This document shows, one piece after another, positions 9,433 through 17,288 of a stretch of 64,000 nt of DNA. The notes below the pieces were generated by a model. It had not been told where the DNA came from and did not search any database. It saw only the letters and a program-made list of their open reading frames with translations. The DNA is taken from positions 163,792-227,791 of the forward strand of contig PAPD01000013.1 of assembly GCA_002708765.1 (NCBI GenBank). The letters are read 5' to 3'. This DNA comes from Gammaproteobacteria bacterium (GTDB taxonomy: Bacteria; Pseudomonadota; Gammaproteobacteria; Pseudomonadales; Azotimanducaceae). The translations under genes were made by a program, and so were the position numbers. Each line of letters starts with the position of its first letter. The first letter of the stretch is position 1.

Positions 9433-9752
9433 AGGCCACCTCTTCGGTGCCAACGCACCTTCGCTCGCTTCAGTGAGTAAAGGGCTCTCCTATACTCTTT
9501 AAGAACCCCGTCTGCCCCGAGAAGATGTAAGGGGCTGACCATAATGAATCCTGAATTTTCCAATGCTTCGTCGCTTGAGGATAAAGGGAAGTTGCTCACA
9601 CTTCAACAGGGAACTCGGGCCAACCGACCGTGAACAGCTGCGGCCGATGGCGGAAAAAATGATCCTATCGCTCGCTAGAAAATGAGGCTTGCCATCTGCC
9701 CGCTGGCTCACGTAGATTGTGGGAAGGCACCCGACACAATTGAGAGGTCACC
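9433..9752. other. 320-base intergenic region between divergent genes
   Basis: No convincing gene is seen here. The right-hand third holds the first copy of the 34-base shared element (9685-9718). The left part is upstream of the SnoaL-like gene and should contain its promoter, but I could not pick a clear one. Base composition looks more GC-rich than the core region. A 29-codon open frame starting at 9544 has no supporting features. Confidence 0.4.
9685..9718 (+). repeat. Shared 34-base upstream element, copy 1
   Basis: This stretch matches 12033-12066 at 30 of 34 positions: the first 12 and the last 14 bases are identical, and the differences are confined to the middle eight. It ends 34 bases before the start codon of the exported protein at 9753. 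Short inverted ends (GCCA and TGGC) could pair across the variable centre. It may be a leader or operator shared by two genes, or a small dispersed repeat. Confidence 0.6.
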
Positions 9753-10049
9753 ATGAAAAAAATAATGTTGTTCCTGATTACACTGGGACTCGCTTGTGCG
9801 AGCCTCGCCGATGATAATCCGCCCCCCAAAACGGTGGTGAATCAGATTACGGAAGGAGTAAGCAGCACATCAGTAGCCGGAAGTATTACCGCAACTTTGA
9901 CGGCCTTTCCTGATAAATCCATCTGGTATGTTCAAAAAAATGTGAGCATTACTAAAAAAACAGGGGGATACGAATTTACCTACTGCTGGGTTGAAGAGCC
10001 CGATACGCCGCGATGCAGAGAAGTCCTTAGGGAAAAAGCTAAGAGGTAG
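9753..10049 (+). CDS. Small exported protein of unknown function
   Basis: A 98-residue protein with a clear Sec signal peptide: positive MKK, hydrophobic core, likely cleavage after the alanine near residue 19 (ASLADD). The mature part of about 79 residues is hydrophilic, with two cysteines (YCWVEE and RCREV) that could form a disulfide in the periplasm. GAGAGG precedes the ATG by five bases. No domain is recognised. It is preceded by the shared 34-base element also found before the 12099 gene. It could be a periplasmic or outer-surface small protein; no function is proposed. Confidence 0.7.
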   Translation: MKKIMLFLITLGLACASLADDNPPPKTVVNQITEGVSSTSVAGSITATLTAFPDKSIWYVQKNVSITKKTGGYEFTYCWVEEPDTPRCREVLREKAKR

Positions 10050-10119
10050 CCATCGTCCATGACGAAGCAAACCATCATCCATTTCTATACATGAAAGTAT
10101 ATGGCCGGAGCTAAAGAGG

Positions 10120-11052
10120 ATGACTATAACGAGAGAGGAGTTAGTAAATAACTCAAAAAGCGTAAAAGATAATGTTCCAAGGATCCCAATTCCGAACATG
10201 GAAGGAACTCTCATCCATTACAAAGATTTTCGGTCCGAATTTGTTCGAGGCCGTCCAGTCGACGTCTGGCTTCCTAATGGCTGCAACTTAAATTCGAGTG
10301 AAGAATATCCGGTCATCTACATGCATGATGGACAAATGATGTTTCATCATCGGGATTCGTCTTTGGCAGGAATGGATGTTTTCTGGAACGTGGATGAGGC
10401 GGTAACACGTCTGATCAATAAAAAGGAAATCAGACCGGCAATCGTTGTTTCTGTGTGGATGTCTGAATTCCCTACCGGTTCTCGTCTAGCAGAATACTTG
10501 CCCAAAAAAGCAATAACAAATGAAATCTGGAGAAGCATATGTGATGTAAATGCCTCAGACAGCGAGTTTACGGAAAAAGAAATTAACGGAGTTCTTTCTT
10601 CTGATAATTATTTGAAATTCCTTGTCGAGGAATTAAAACCATTTATTGACAAAACATATCCGACTTTAAAAGAAGCTGGTGATACCTTCATGATTGGATC
10701 AAGTATGGGTGGGTTAATCTCGGCCTACGCAATTGAGGAATATCCTTATATTTTTGGTGGAGTAGCATGCTTGTCTTCAGATTGGGCGATTGGAGAAGGA
10801 ATCTTGGTCGAATGGTTTAAGACTAATTGGCCTGCTGCTGGCAAGAATCGGATTTATTTTGATTATGGAACTGAAAGCTTCGACGCACTTTACGAGCCAT
10901 ATCAAAAACAGATGGACCAAGTAATGCGAAAATATGGCTATCGACAAGGCGAGGATTGGACAACACTTAGATTCGAGGGTGCTGACCACTCGGCAAAAGC
11001 CTGGCGTCAAAGACTGCATATACCCTTAAAATTCCTCTTAGGAAACACCTAA
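10120..11052 (+). CDS. Putative esterase (esterase D / enterochelin-esterase-like alpha/beta hydrolase)
   Basis: An alpha/beta hydrolase of the putative-esterase family, 310 residues and cytoplasmic (no signal peptide). The N-terminal beta-sandwich-like DVWLPNG and YPVIYMHDGQMMF (about 48-75) are typical, with the oxyanion region in HDGQ. The nucleophile elbow GSSMGG gives S195; the acid is probably in DYGTESFD and the base in GADHSAKAW. Family members hydrolyse siderophore esters, S-formylglutathione or short acyl esters. There are no siderophore genes next to it, so the substrate is open. The gene stands alone downstream of the small exported protein, 70 bases away. Confidence 0.85.
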   Translation: MTITREELVNNSKSVKDNVPRIPIPNMEGTLIHYKDFRSEFVRGRPVDVWLPNGCNLNSSEEYPVIYMHDGQMMFHHRDSSLAGMDVFWNVDEAVTRLINKKEIRPAIVVSVWMSEFPTGSRLAEYLPKKAITNEIWRSICDVNASDSEFTEKEINGVLSSDNYLKFLVEELKPFIDKTYPTLKEAGDTFMIGSSMGGLISAYAIEEYPYIFGGVACLSSDWAIGEGILVEWFKTNWPAAGKNRIYFDYGTESFDALYEPYQKQMDQVMRKYGYRQGEDWTTLRFEGADHSAKAWRQRLHIPLKFLLGNT

Positions 11053-11122
11053 CTCTGCTCAAATCAACTGCCTATCCAATCAGTTTTTATTTTTGCAACA
11101 CTAAGAATTTTGTCTGTTGCCA

Positions 11123-11266
11123 TTGCCCGAAAAGCACAAAACCCCGGATGGTTATAAGCTGGGGGCCTGGGTTGGCAAGCAACGCACGACAAAAGACACT
11201 CTACCAGAAGACCGTCGGAAGCGACTCGATGAACTCGGCTTTGAAGACCTTGACGCATTTAAGTAA
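11123..11266 (+). pseudogene. Fragment of a helicase-associated (HA) domain protein
   Basis: The frame from a TTG at 11123 to the TAA at 11264 encodes about 47 residues reading P-D-G-Y-K-L-G-A-W-V-G-K-Q-R, then L-P-E-D-R-R-K-R-L-D-E-L-G-F. This is the consensus of one helicase-associated repeat, normally found in tandem at the C terminus of large DEAD/SNF2-type helicases. The frame is closed upstream by a TAA at 11102, and no helicase motor lies in the window. I read it as the residual tail of a lost gene. Its stop lies in a hairpin that may be the old terminator. Confidence 0.6.
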
Positions 11267-11304
11267 GGACTCTTCCCGCGCGAGGGCGCGAGCCACTTAC
11301 TTTT
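11261..11304 (+). terminator. Imperfect hairpin followed by a short T run
   Basis: Outer arms AAGTAAG (11261-11267) and CTTACTT (11296-11302) pair. A CGCGC/GCGCG stem (11277-11281 and 11286-11290) with a GAGG loop forms the inner part, and TTTT follows at 11301-11304. It could terminate plus-strand transcripts from the esterase side; it overlaps the 3' end of the minus-strand gene at 11297. Confidence 0.4.
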
Positions 11305-11476
11305 CCAGATTCTGCCTTGTGGTTTCTATTTTTAAACGGATATCTTCAGCTTCTGACGAGAGAAAAGAGTACTCTCTGATTTTTCCGTTCCGTTGCATGT
11401 GCATCGCCTCTTGGAACTTAGCTTCATATTCATTCTGTAGCTTCTTCAAGGGGTCTTTCTTAAATAAACCAAACAT
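11297..11476 (-). CDS. DUF6435-type small protein
   Basis: A 59-residue protein beginning MFGLFKKDPLKKLQNEY and continuing with a KFQEAMHMQRNGKIREYSFL-type segment, the pattern of the short DUF6435 proteins of marine gammaproteobacteria. It is charged and mostly helical, with no signal peptide; the whole length is probably a helical hairpin. The frame is open further upstream to 11632, but those residues look non-coding and overlap the PPOX gene's 3' end, so I chose the ATG at 11476. Function unknown in the family. Confidence 0.75.
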   Translation of the reverse strand: MFGLFKKDPLKKLQNEYEAKFQEAMHMQRNGKIREYSFLSSEAEDIRLKIETTRQNLEK

Positions 11477-11529
11477 AGGATAACCTTTGCGATTAATGGT
11501 TATTACTACGTCTCTTTTAACTTGTTGGA

Positions 11530-11991
11530 TCAAGTTCGTGTTTGCTCCATCCGCCCGCCATAGTCCCAAGACGTTACCCACGTCGGGTGAAGCGTGAATT
11601 TTGTTTCGTGTTCCACCCGGCTGAGCAACCACAAAGCTAACTTTTGATTCGTCCCGCCGAGGTATCGTTCAATGACTCTTCTGAGAGTGTCTTCAGATCC
11701 CCCTACCTCTGCTAATACATCGGCTTTTCCTCTAACACCCTTGTAAGGGGGATCATTAGTAGCTATCTCAAAACCGCATTTTCGCTGACGCAAAAGCGTC
11801 TTTGCTAGTTTGCTCTCTTCATGACTTACGATAACGAGCTTCCCATCTACATATTCGAACCAAACCGAGCAAATCAACGGATACTCACCATCAAGCACAG
11901 ATATCCTAATAGGTATCTTGCTAGACACCAGAAAGTCTCGCAGCTCTTGCTGATTCCAAGCACTCTTTTTACTGAGATTGTCCATCTTCAC
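11530..11991 (-). CDS. Pyridoxamine 5'-phosphate oxidase-fold (PPOX) protein
   Basis: A 153-residue split-barrel flavin-binding fold protein. It opens with a helix (ELRDFLVSSKIPIRISVLDGEYPLICSVWF), then the strand pair with DGKLVIVSHEESKLAKTLLRQRKCGFEI, the usual FMN-phosphate area. KGVRGKADVL is the conserved fifth strand. Family members bind FMN, F420 or heme and reduce or oxidise small molecules, or protect against nitrogen or oxygen species. The gene lies directly upstream of the DUF6435 gene on the same strand, about 50 bases away. Substrate unknown. Confidence 0.82.
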   Translation of the reverse strand: MKMDNLSKKSAWNQQELRDFLVSSKIPIRISVLDGEYPLICSVWFEYVDGKLVIVSHEESKLAKTLLRQRKCGFEIATNDPPYKGVRGKADVLAEVGGSEDTLRRVIERYLGGTNQKLALWLLSRVEHETKFTLHPTWVTSWDYGGRMEQTRT

Positions 11992-12032
11992 CTCCTAAAA
12001 TAAAAGACCGCCCTTACGACTTGTCTCTAATA

Positions 12033-12066
12033 AGGCTTGCCATCCACCGGCGGGCTCACGTAGATT
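12033..12066 (+). repeat. Shared 34-base upstream element, copy 2
   Basis: Direct-repeat partner of 9685-9718 (30 of 34 identical, differences only in the centre). It begins 66 bases before the start of the membrane protein at 12099; copy 1 begins 68 bases before its gene. Both are also followed by CACAAT and an AGG-containing ribosome binding site, so the similarity extends loosely to the start codon. Confidence 0.6.
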
Positions 12067-12098
12067 TATACTACCCTTCCACAATGAAAGGAAACGTT

Positions 12099-12389
12099 AT
12101 GAGTGATTTTGGACTACTGACTTTATTGATTCTTGTTATTTTTGCAGTCTTAAACATCGTTTTATTTTTCAAGGTTTGGGCAATGACCAACAACGTAAAA
12201 TATATCCTGGAGTTTCTGCTGTTTAAATCGGGATATGTGCTCGAAGACACTTATCCCGGGAGCGGCACAAAAACATTCAAGGACGAAGAGGAACTCAAAC
12301 AAGATCCAGACGGGACCCGGTACTGGCAGAAAGAAGAAGCAACGGGAGATGAAGGTTCTGAAAAAAACTCGGAAGGAAAATCATCATGA
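12099..12389 (+). CDS. Small single-span membrane protein of unknown function
   Basis: A 96-residue protein with one hydrophobic helix at residues 5-24 (LLTLLILVIFAVLNIVLFFK), a short amphipathic stretch, and an acidic, disordered tail rich in E, D, K and G. I chose the ATG at 12099 because AGGAAA sits seven bases upstream; an in-frame ATG at 12084 and a TTG at 12021 lack comparable sites. Its stop overlaps the next start as ATGA, so the two are translationally coupled. It is likely an inner-membrane partner of the large exported protein that follows. No known domain. Confidence 0.65.
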   Translation: MSDFGLLTLLILVIFAVLNIVLFFKVWAMTNNVKYILEFLLFKSGYVLEDTYPGSGTKTFKDEEELKQDPDGTRYWQKEEATGDEGSEKNSEGKSS

Positions 12390-14047
12390 AAAAACTTATT
12401 TTTTTAGCCTTAGCTGCTACTTCACCGCTTATTGGTTTAACGAACACTTTCACGTTTGACGAAGCCGCGAAGGAAAACCTGTGTTTCCAAGACGTTCGTC
12501 ACGAATATGGAGGAGATGGTTTTTATACTGATTTTCAACTTTGCTGGGAAAACCGGTATGGCGGAAACGAGCATGAAAAAGGTTTCGGTTCCCTTGCCCT
12601 CAAAACACTGGGTCTCGAGCAAGAGTCCTCTAGTCCTTACATGCTAGTCCGTCGCATTCATGACGAAAGATTATTGTCTATTCCGTATAACGGTTATGAC
12701 GGCACCTACATAGGCCTTGCATTAAAAGGCGATCTGATTCAAGCATTGGGTGTCCTGCCTCCGAAAAAGCCTGAGGAGTCTGCGAACTATCCTAAACTCA
12801 ACGAATTTTTTGGTAAGTACTGTTCACCCGTTTTACCTGACATTGATCCAGCCACCGAAACGCTTTCAAAAAAAGCAATAAAATCGAGAGGAAAAGTCCA
12901 GAAAGAAATCGAGAAAGCACTTAAAAAAAATCAACGGCTGGAACTAAAAGATTGGGTCAAGGCAATCAGAAAAGGCACTGGGCAGCGTGTTTTCGATGAA
13001 TATGGTCGCCCCCAGTATTTTCAAAACATGACGTTTCTTTATACGGTTAAGCAACCATCAGAATTAAAAAACGACCTTAGCAATCTTCAAGCAGAGTGCC
13101 AACTCTGGTATCCCGAGGATCTGACACATTATGAACGTGGAAAGGTGGGAAGCTTACGGGTCAACAATGACAACGTCAAAGCTGCCTTATCCAGTCGATT
13201 CGATGAACTCGTCCGCGAAACCATCAACAAGCGAATAAAAGTTAAAGAAGAACTTGGAGGCAGTACTGACAGCGGTGGAGGGGCACAAAAAAAGAATCGA
13301 GAGATAACAAAAGACGTCGTGGTAAACCGAGGTAAATACGCAGCGTTCTATGCAAAACCCTACCCTATCGAGATTAAGACCATAACCCTGCCTGAAAAAA
13401 ATCGGTACGAGACCAGTGAAGAGCACGAAATCAGGCTCGAGGACTTTAAGAGACAGCAAAAAATAGAATACGTGTATGCGACGTTTGATGCGCCAAAATA
13501 TAACTTTGAAAATGAGGGTTTTAGGCCCTATTCTTTTTGTGATAGAGAAAACAGGCGACGTTTAGGGTTTAAAGGTACCGGCAGCTATGAAGCAGAAAAT
13601 GCGTTTGGCGCAAAAAGAAAGATCACTAAAAGAGAAATGGAAACAAGGGTTCATCGAATCGAGCGCAAATTCGAGGGATATGACATTTTCAAAGCTGTTT
13701 TTGGCAAAGCTGTTTTTCCTTACAAGCGCGAGGATGCAAAGCGCTTAGGCGAACTGGAGATCGTTTGCGTAGCCGAATTCCTTCCGGAGTGGCCTGAAAG
13801 TTTTTCGGATTACTCCAACTACACACGAGCTACTTATTCCGATCCATATGAGGACACCGAGAGCGTGACAAAGCTGCAAGCCTACGCATACTCTTGGTCT
13901 TTGGTTGAAAAAGGCACGAACAATATCTTAGTCAGTGTGCCCTTAAATATTGACCCTAAAAGCCTTGCTCAGGACAAGGAAACAGAAACTAATTTACGAT
14001 TCTTGGATAATGAAATTAACCGATTGCGAAAGAAATTTGTGAGATAA
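12386..14047 (+). CDS. Large exported protein of unknown function
   Basis: A 553-residue protein with a Sec signal peptide (MKK, hydrophobic core to about residue 18, then TNTF). The mature part is hydrophilic, rich in aromatic residues and K/E, with at least six scattered cysteines (C33 and C53 among them). A glycine/serine-rich linker near residue 297 (TDSGGGAQ) divides it into two halves. A 15-base tandem duplication at 13691-13720 yields the repeat KAVFG/KAVFP. No membrane segment follows the signal peptide. It starts within the stop of the small membrane protein (ATGA overlap) and ends about 50 bases before the tRNA-Thr gene. I recognise no family; a periplasmic or surface role is likely. 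Confidence 0.7.
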   Translation: MKKLIFLALAATSPLIGLTNTFTFDEAAKENLCFQDVRHEYGGDGFYTDFQLCWENRYGGNEHEKGFGSLALKTLGLEQESSSPYMLVRRIHDERLLSIPYNGYDGTYIGLALKGDLIQALGVLPPKKPEESANYPKLNEFFGKYCSPVLPDIDPATETLSKKAIKSRGKVQKEIEKALKKNQRLELKDWVKAIRKGTGQRVFDEYGRPQYFQNMTFLYTVKQPSELKNDLSNLQAECQLWYPEDLTHYERGKVGSLRVNNDNVKAALSSRFDELVRETINKRIKVKEELGGSTDSGGGAQKKNREITKDVVVNRGKYAAFYAKPYPIEIKTITLPEKNRYETSEEHEIRLEDFKRQQKIEYVYATFDAPKYNFENEGFRPYSFCDRENRRRLGFKGTGSYEAENAFGAKRKITKREMETRVHRIERKFEGYDIFKAVFGKAVFPYKREDAKRLGELEIVCVAEFLPEWPESFSDYSNYTRATYSDPYEDTESVTKLQAYAYSWSLVEKGTNNILVSVPLNIDPKSLAQDKETETNLRFLDNEINRLRKKFVR

Positions 14048-14065
14048 CTGCACGGAATGACTAAC

Positions 14066-14081
14066 GAAAACCTCGGCGAGG
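14066..14081 (-). terminator. Hairpin and T run after tRNA-Thr
   Basis: On the minus strand a CCTC/GAGG stem with a three-base loop is followed at once by TTTT, 17 bases beyond the tRNA's encoded CCA end. It is a plausible short terminator for the tRNA transcript. Confidence 0.45.
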
Positions 14082-14097
14082 AAATTCAATGGGAAGA

Positions 14098-14173
14098 TGG
14101 TGCCGGAAAGAGGACTCGAACCTCCGACCAATTGCTTACGAAGCAACTGCTCTACCACCTGAGCTATTCCGGC
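14098..14173 (-). tRNA. tRNA-Thr (anticodon CGU)
   Basis: A full 76-base cloverleaf on the minus strand. The acceptor arm is GCCGGAA with TTCCGGC, the D arm is GCTC with GAGC, and the anticodon arm is GTTGC with GCAAT around the loop TTCGTAA. The T arm is GGAGG with CCTCT around TTCGAGT, and CCA is encoded. The anticodon CGT reads ACG (threonine). In Pseudomonas a tRNA-Thr gene sits beside the pilin locus; here it sits between unknown exported genes and pilD. Confidence 0.97.
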
Positions 14174-14418
14174 GTAAAACTTTTTTCTTGGACATAAAGA
14201 CGTTGTCAGCAAGAAACAAAATAACAGAATTCTTGTCTGGATTGTTCAATATTCCAGGCAAATTCTCCCTTCTTTTGTATAGATAATCGAGCTAAGAAGC
14301 GTTATCGACAGAATCGGTGAAGGCCTGTAAAATAAGGCAACCCTGGAAAAAATCTGAAACTTCAATTTTGTAAAGAGCATTCGTATCAGAGAATGTCCTT
14401 TTTTGGAAAACCGCCACC

Positions 14419-15288
14419 ATGGTTTTATTCTTTTCGTTTCTGTTCGGATCAATAGTGGGAAGCTTTTTAAATGTAGTAATCTATCGGTTACCGATTATGA
14501 TTCGTAATTCTTGGCAGTCGGAAGCATTTCATATCACATCAGATTTCCTGACTAACTCAGCCGATGAAAAAAATCTTAGCGAAAAAATGTTGCCAGGGAA
14601 TAGCTCTTTCAATCTGGTTTTGCCGCGATCAAAGTGCCTCGGATGTGACTCCGACATCAGGCCATGGCACAACATACCAATTCTTGGGTACCTTATTCTC
14701 CGAGGGCGCTGTAACAATTGTAATATGAAAATTGATTTACGATATCCCATGGTTGAATTCTTGGCAGCAATAATAACGTTATATGTTGTTTACGCCTTCG
14801 GTCTGACACTTTCCGGAGCCAGCTCAGCTTTACTGGCTTATGCGCTGATTTGTTTGGCCTACATAGACTACGACACCGAATTACTGCCTGACTCGATCAC
14901 CCTGCCCTTCATCTGGCTCGGCTTAATTACGAATTACTTTGGAGCAATCACCTCGTTCGAAGACGCTTTCTGGGGAGCATGCTTCGGCTACGGGATTTTA
15001 TGGTCGGTATATCAGGTATTTAAGTTGTTAACAAAGAAAGAAGGGATGGGCTACGGCGATTTCAAGATGCTCGCAATGCTTGGCGCCTGGTTAGGAATAA
15101 CCTCAATTCCCGGAATCATTATGATAAGTTCCATTTCCTGTCTGATCATCTTCGGGATTTTGTCTCTAAAAGGGAGAGACCTCTCCGAACCGGTGAGATT
15201 TGGACCCTTTCTCGCGATAGCGGGCCTGATATTCATATTCTGGGGAGATGCAATTAACAACCTTTACCTGAAAAGCGTAATTTTGTGA
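14419..15288 (+). CDS. pilD: Type IV prepilin peptidase / N-methylase
   Basis: An inner-membrane aspartic protease that cuts and N-methylates type IV pilins and type II secretion pseudopilins. The N terminus has the conserved GSFLNVVIYRLP. The zinc-binding lobe has two CxxC pairs (CLGC and CNNC), followed by several membrane helices. The catalytic aspartates are in DYDTELLPD and in the GMGYGDFKM motif (GxGD). At 289 residues it is of normal length. It is followed by coaE (stop and start share one base) and yacG, the usual trio. The usual upstream partners pilB and pilC are not present in this window; a tRNA-Thr and unknown genes are there instead. Confidence 0.95.
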   Translation: MVLFFSFLFGSIVGSFLNVVIYRLPIMIRNSWQSEAFHITSDFLTNSADEKNLSEKMLPGNSSFNLVLPRSKCLGCDSDIRPWHNIPILGYLILRGRCNNCNMKIDLRYPMVEFLAAIITLYVVYAFGLTLSGASSALLAYALICLAYIDYDTELLPDSITLPFIWLGLITNYFGAITSFEDAFWGACFGYGILWSVYQVFKLLTKKEGMGYGDFKMLAMLGAWLGITSIPGIIMISSISCLIIFGILSLKGRDLSEPVRFGPFLAIAGLIFIFWGDAINNLYLKSVIL

Positions 15289-15887
15289 TGAAAAAATACG
15301 TTGTAGGACTGCGAGGAGGCATTGGAACAGGAAAATCTACGGTCTCCGCAATATTCGAGTCCTTCGGAGTAGACATTGCGGATGCGGATATATCTTCCAG
15401 AAACATTATGCAGCCCGGCAAAACAGCCTTCGAAAAAGTGATCCGGCATTTTGGAAAACAGGTACTTGATAATGATGGGATGATCGACAGAGCTAAATTA
15501 AGAACCATTATATTTTCCGACCCCGAAGCGAAAATCTTCTTAGAGAAAAATACGGTCTTTGCCATCATAGAGGACCTGACCACTGCGATAAGAAACTCTG
15601 AGTCAGAGTACGTGTTACTGGTACTATCAACCGGAGCAGGAAAAACCGATATGATGAACAGATTGCTGGTCGTAGACTCGCCAATTGAGCACCAGATCAG
15701 CCGGGTGATGAAAAGAGACAGGCACACAAGGAAGGAGGTAGAAGCAATTATAGCGGCCCAGCCATCTCGGAAAGAAAGGCTAAAAGATCTAGATGATCTT
15801 ATCGTTAATGACGGGGCAATAGAGAGGATTACGGACCAGGTATCTGAACTGCATGAAACTTATCTGAAATATGCAAGTCGAGCCTAA
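15288..15887 (+). CDS. coaE: Dephospho-CoA kinase, divergent
   Basis: Last enzyme of coenzyme A synthesis, phosphorylating dephospho-CoA at the ribose 3' position. The Walker A segment GGIGTGKST is at residues 10-18, DAD follows the second strand, and the lid region MKRDRHTRKEVEAIIAAQPSRKERL matches the family. The ATG at 15288 overlaps pilD's stop; a GTG one codon upstream is possible. Two conserved acceptor-site segments are missing: the HP pair of the LHPLI motif reads NTVFA, and the PLLxE motif is replaced by STGAGKTDM. Gene order (pilD-coaE-yacG) supports the assignment; activity may be altered. Confidence 0.88.
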   Translation: MKKYVVGLRGGIGTGKSTVSAIFESFGVDIADADISSRNIMQPGKTAFEKVIRHFGKQVLDNDGMIDRAKLRTIIFSDPEAKIFLEKNTVFAIIEDLTTAIRNSESEYVLLVLSTGAGKTDMMNRLLVVDSPIEHQISRVMKRDRHTRKEVEAIIAAQPSRKERLKDLDDLIVNDGAIERITDQVSELHETYLKYASRA

Positions 15888-15890
15888 ACT

Positions 15891-16073
15891 ATGTCAGGGA
15901 TAACCGTTGAATGTCCGACATGCAGAAAATCAGTCCAGTGGCTCTCATCTAATGAGTTCAGACCGTTTTGCAGCGATAGATGCAGGCTAATAGATCTGGG
16001 CGAATGGGCCCAGGAAAAAAGGTCCATTCCCTCTGATCGACATTATGGAAACATTGATCCGGAGCAGGAATAA
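15891..16073 (+). CDS. yacG: DNA gyrase inhibitor, small zinc protein
   Basis: A 60-residue zinc-ribbon protein with four cysteine ligands: C8 and C11 (CPTC) and C27 and C31 (CSDRC). The [11 protein letters not shown] segment and the closing IP motif are typical. YacG binds GyrB and inhibits gyrase in Escherichia coli. It sits three bases after coaE, in the standard pilD-coaE-yacG arrangement. It is convergent with argJ. Confidence 0.93.
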   Translation: MSGITVECPTCRKSVQWLSSNEFRPFCSDRCRLIDLGEWAQEKRSIPSDRHYGNIDPEQE

Positions 16074-16082
16074 GACTAAAGA

Positions 16083-17288
16083 TCAGGTCCGGTACTCCGA
16101 ATTAATCTTCACATACTCATAGGACAGGTCTGTAGTCCAGACAGTCTCTTCGTATTCACCTAGGTTGAGGTTGACCCGAATTACTATCGAACCCTTTCGC
16201 ATCTCCCTGGCTCCTTTTTCCTCCGTGTAACTTTGATCTCTTTGCCCGACACTCATCAAACAAACATCGTTAACGAAGATATCAACTATCGAGCTATCGA
16301 TCTTTCCTTCGGCCTTACCTATCGCCATTACAAGCCGCCCCCAATTTGGATCATTCGCAAACAACGCTGTTTTTACGAGTGGCGAGTTAGCTATCGAATA
16401 AGCGACCGACAAACAGTCTTCTCTTTTATTTCCTCCAGTCACACGGACCTCAACAAATTTGGTTGCTCCCTCTCCATCCTTTACTATTGCATGGGCCAAG
16501 TCTCTCATTACCAGGGTTATTCCTTGCTTCAACTCGACAAGACCAGGGCCTTCATTACAATCAACCTCCGAGATCCCGGTAGAGACCAGCACAGAGGCAT
16601 CATTTGTAGAAGTATCTCCATCGATTGTTATTCTGTTGAAAGTTCTGGCGCTAACTTCAAAAAGAATTTCATCCAGTATTTTCTGATCAACAAGCGCATC
16701 CGTAGCAACAAAAGACAGCATCGTTGCCATATTTGGCTGAATCATTCCCGATCCTTTCGCTACCCCTGTGATATTAACTTCGCTCCCACTTATGTTGAAT
16801 TTGCAGGACGCTATTTTAATTTTCGTATCGGTCGTCATTATCGCTTCTGACAACGGCAACCAGTTCTTTTTGTGGAGGCCTTCGAACAAGTCAGGCAAAG
16901 CAGCTCGGATTTTGTCTACGTCTAGTGGTTCACCGATTACCCCGGTAGAAAACGGTATAATAGCCTCTTTCTTAACTCCCGCAATCTCTGCCAGTGCCTC
17001 ACAACACCTAAGGGCATCTCTCTCTCCTTCAAGGCCAGTCGCAGCATTAGCGTTACCGCTATTAATAAGGCAATACCTGCTGATTCTTTTTTTTAAGTGC
17101 TCTTTCGCGACCAAGACCGGCGCAGCCGCAAAATGACTTTGCGTAAAAACGGCCGAAAAAACACTAGAAGAAGCAAATTCAATAAGCGCCAGATCAAGCT
17201 TACTGTTCTTCTTAAGGCCAGAGGCTACAGCACTTGCCCGGACTCCGAGTACTTGGTTAAAACTATTATACTCATCGTCTTTCATCAC
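16083..17288 (-). CDS. argJ: Ornithine acetyltransferase / N-acetylglutamate synthase
   Basis: ArgJ moves the acetyl group from N-acetylornithine to glutamate in the cyclic arginine pathway. It cleaves itself at a threonine to give two subunits. The self-cleavage motif is seen as [13 protein letters not shown], with T189 as nucleophile, and the preceding GVAKG is conserved. The 401-residue length is normal. The start overlaps secA's stop by four bases (ATGA), so translation is coupled; secA-argJ adjacency is also found in Pseudomonas. Confidence 0.95.
   Translation of the reverse strand: MMKDDEYNSFNQVLGVRASAVASGLKKNSKLDLALIEFASSSVFSAVFTQSHFAAAPVLVAKEHLKKRISRYCLINSGNANAATGLEGERDALRCCEALAEIAGVKKEAIIPFSTGVIGEPLDVDKIRAALPDLFEGLHKKNWLPLSEAIMTTDTKIKIASCKFNISGSEVNITGVAKGSGMIQPNMATMLSFVATDALVDQKILDEILFEVSARTFNRITIDGDTSTNDASVLVSTGISEVDCNEGPGLVELKQGITLVMRDLAHAIVKDGEGATKFVEVRVTGGNKREDCLSVAYSIANSPLVKTALFANDPNWGRLVMAIGKAEGKIDSSIVDIFVNDVCLMSVGQRDQSYTEEKGAREMRKGSIVIRVNLNLGEYEETVWTTDLSYEYVKINSEYRT

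Noticed and set aside
9499-9711. 70-codon minus-strand frame containing the shared element
   Set aside because: The similar stretch at 12033 has no matching frame beyond the repeat; it looks like a shadow of a non-coding element.
11477-11632. N-terminal extension of the DUF6435-type gene
   Set aside because: Residues before 11476 do not look like the family and overlap the PPOX gene; the family begins MFGLFKK.
13992-14212. 72-codon open frame across the tRNA on the minus strand
   Set aside because: It covers the tRNA-Thr gene; the apparent peptide is a translation of the tRNA.
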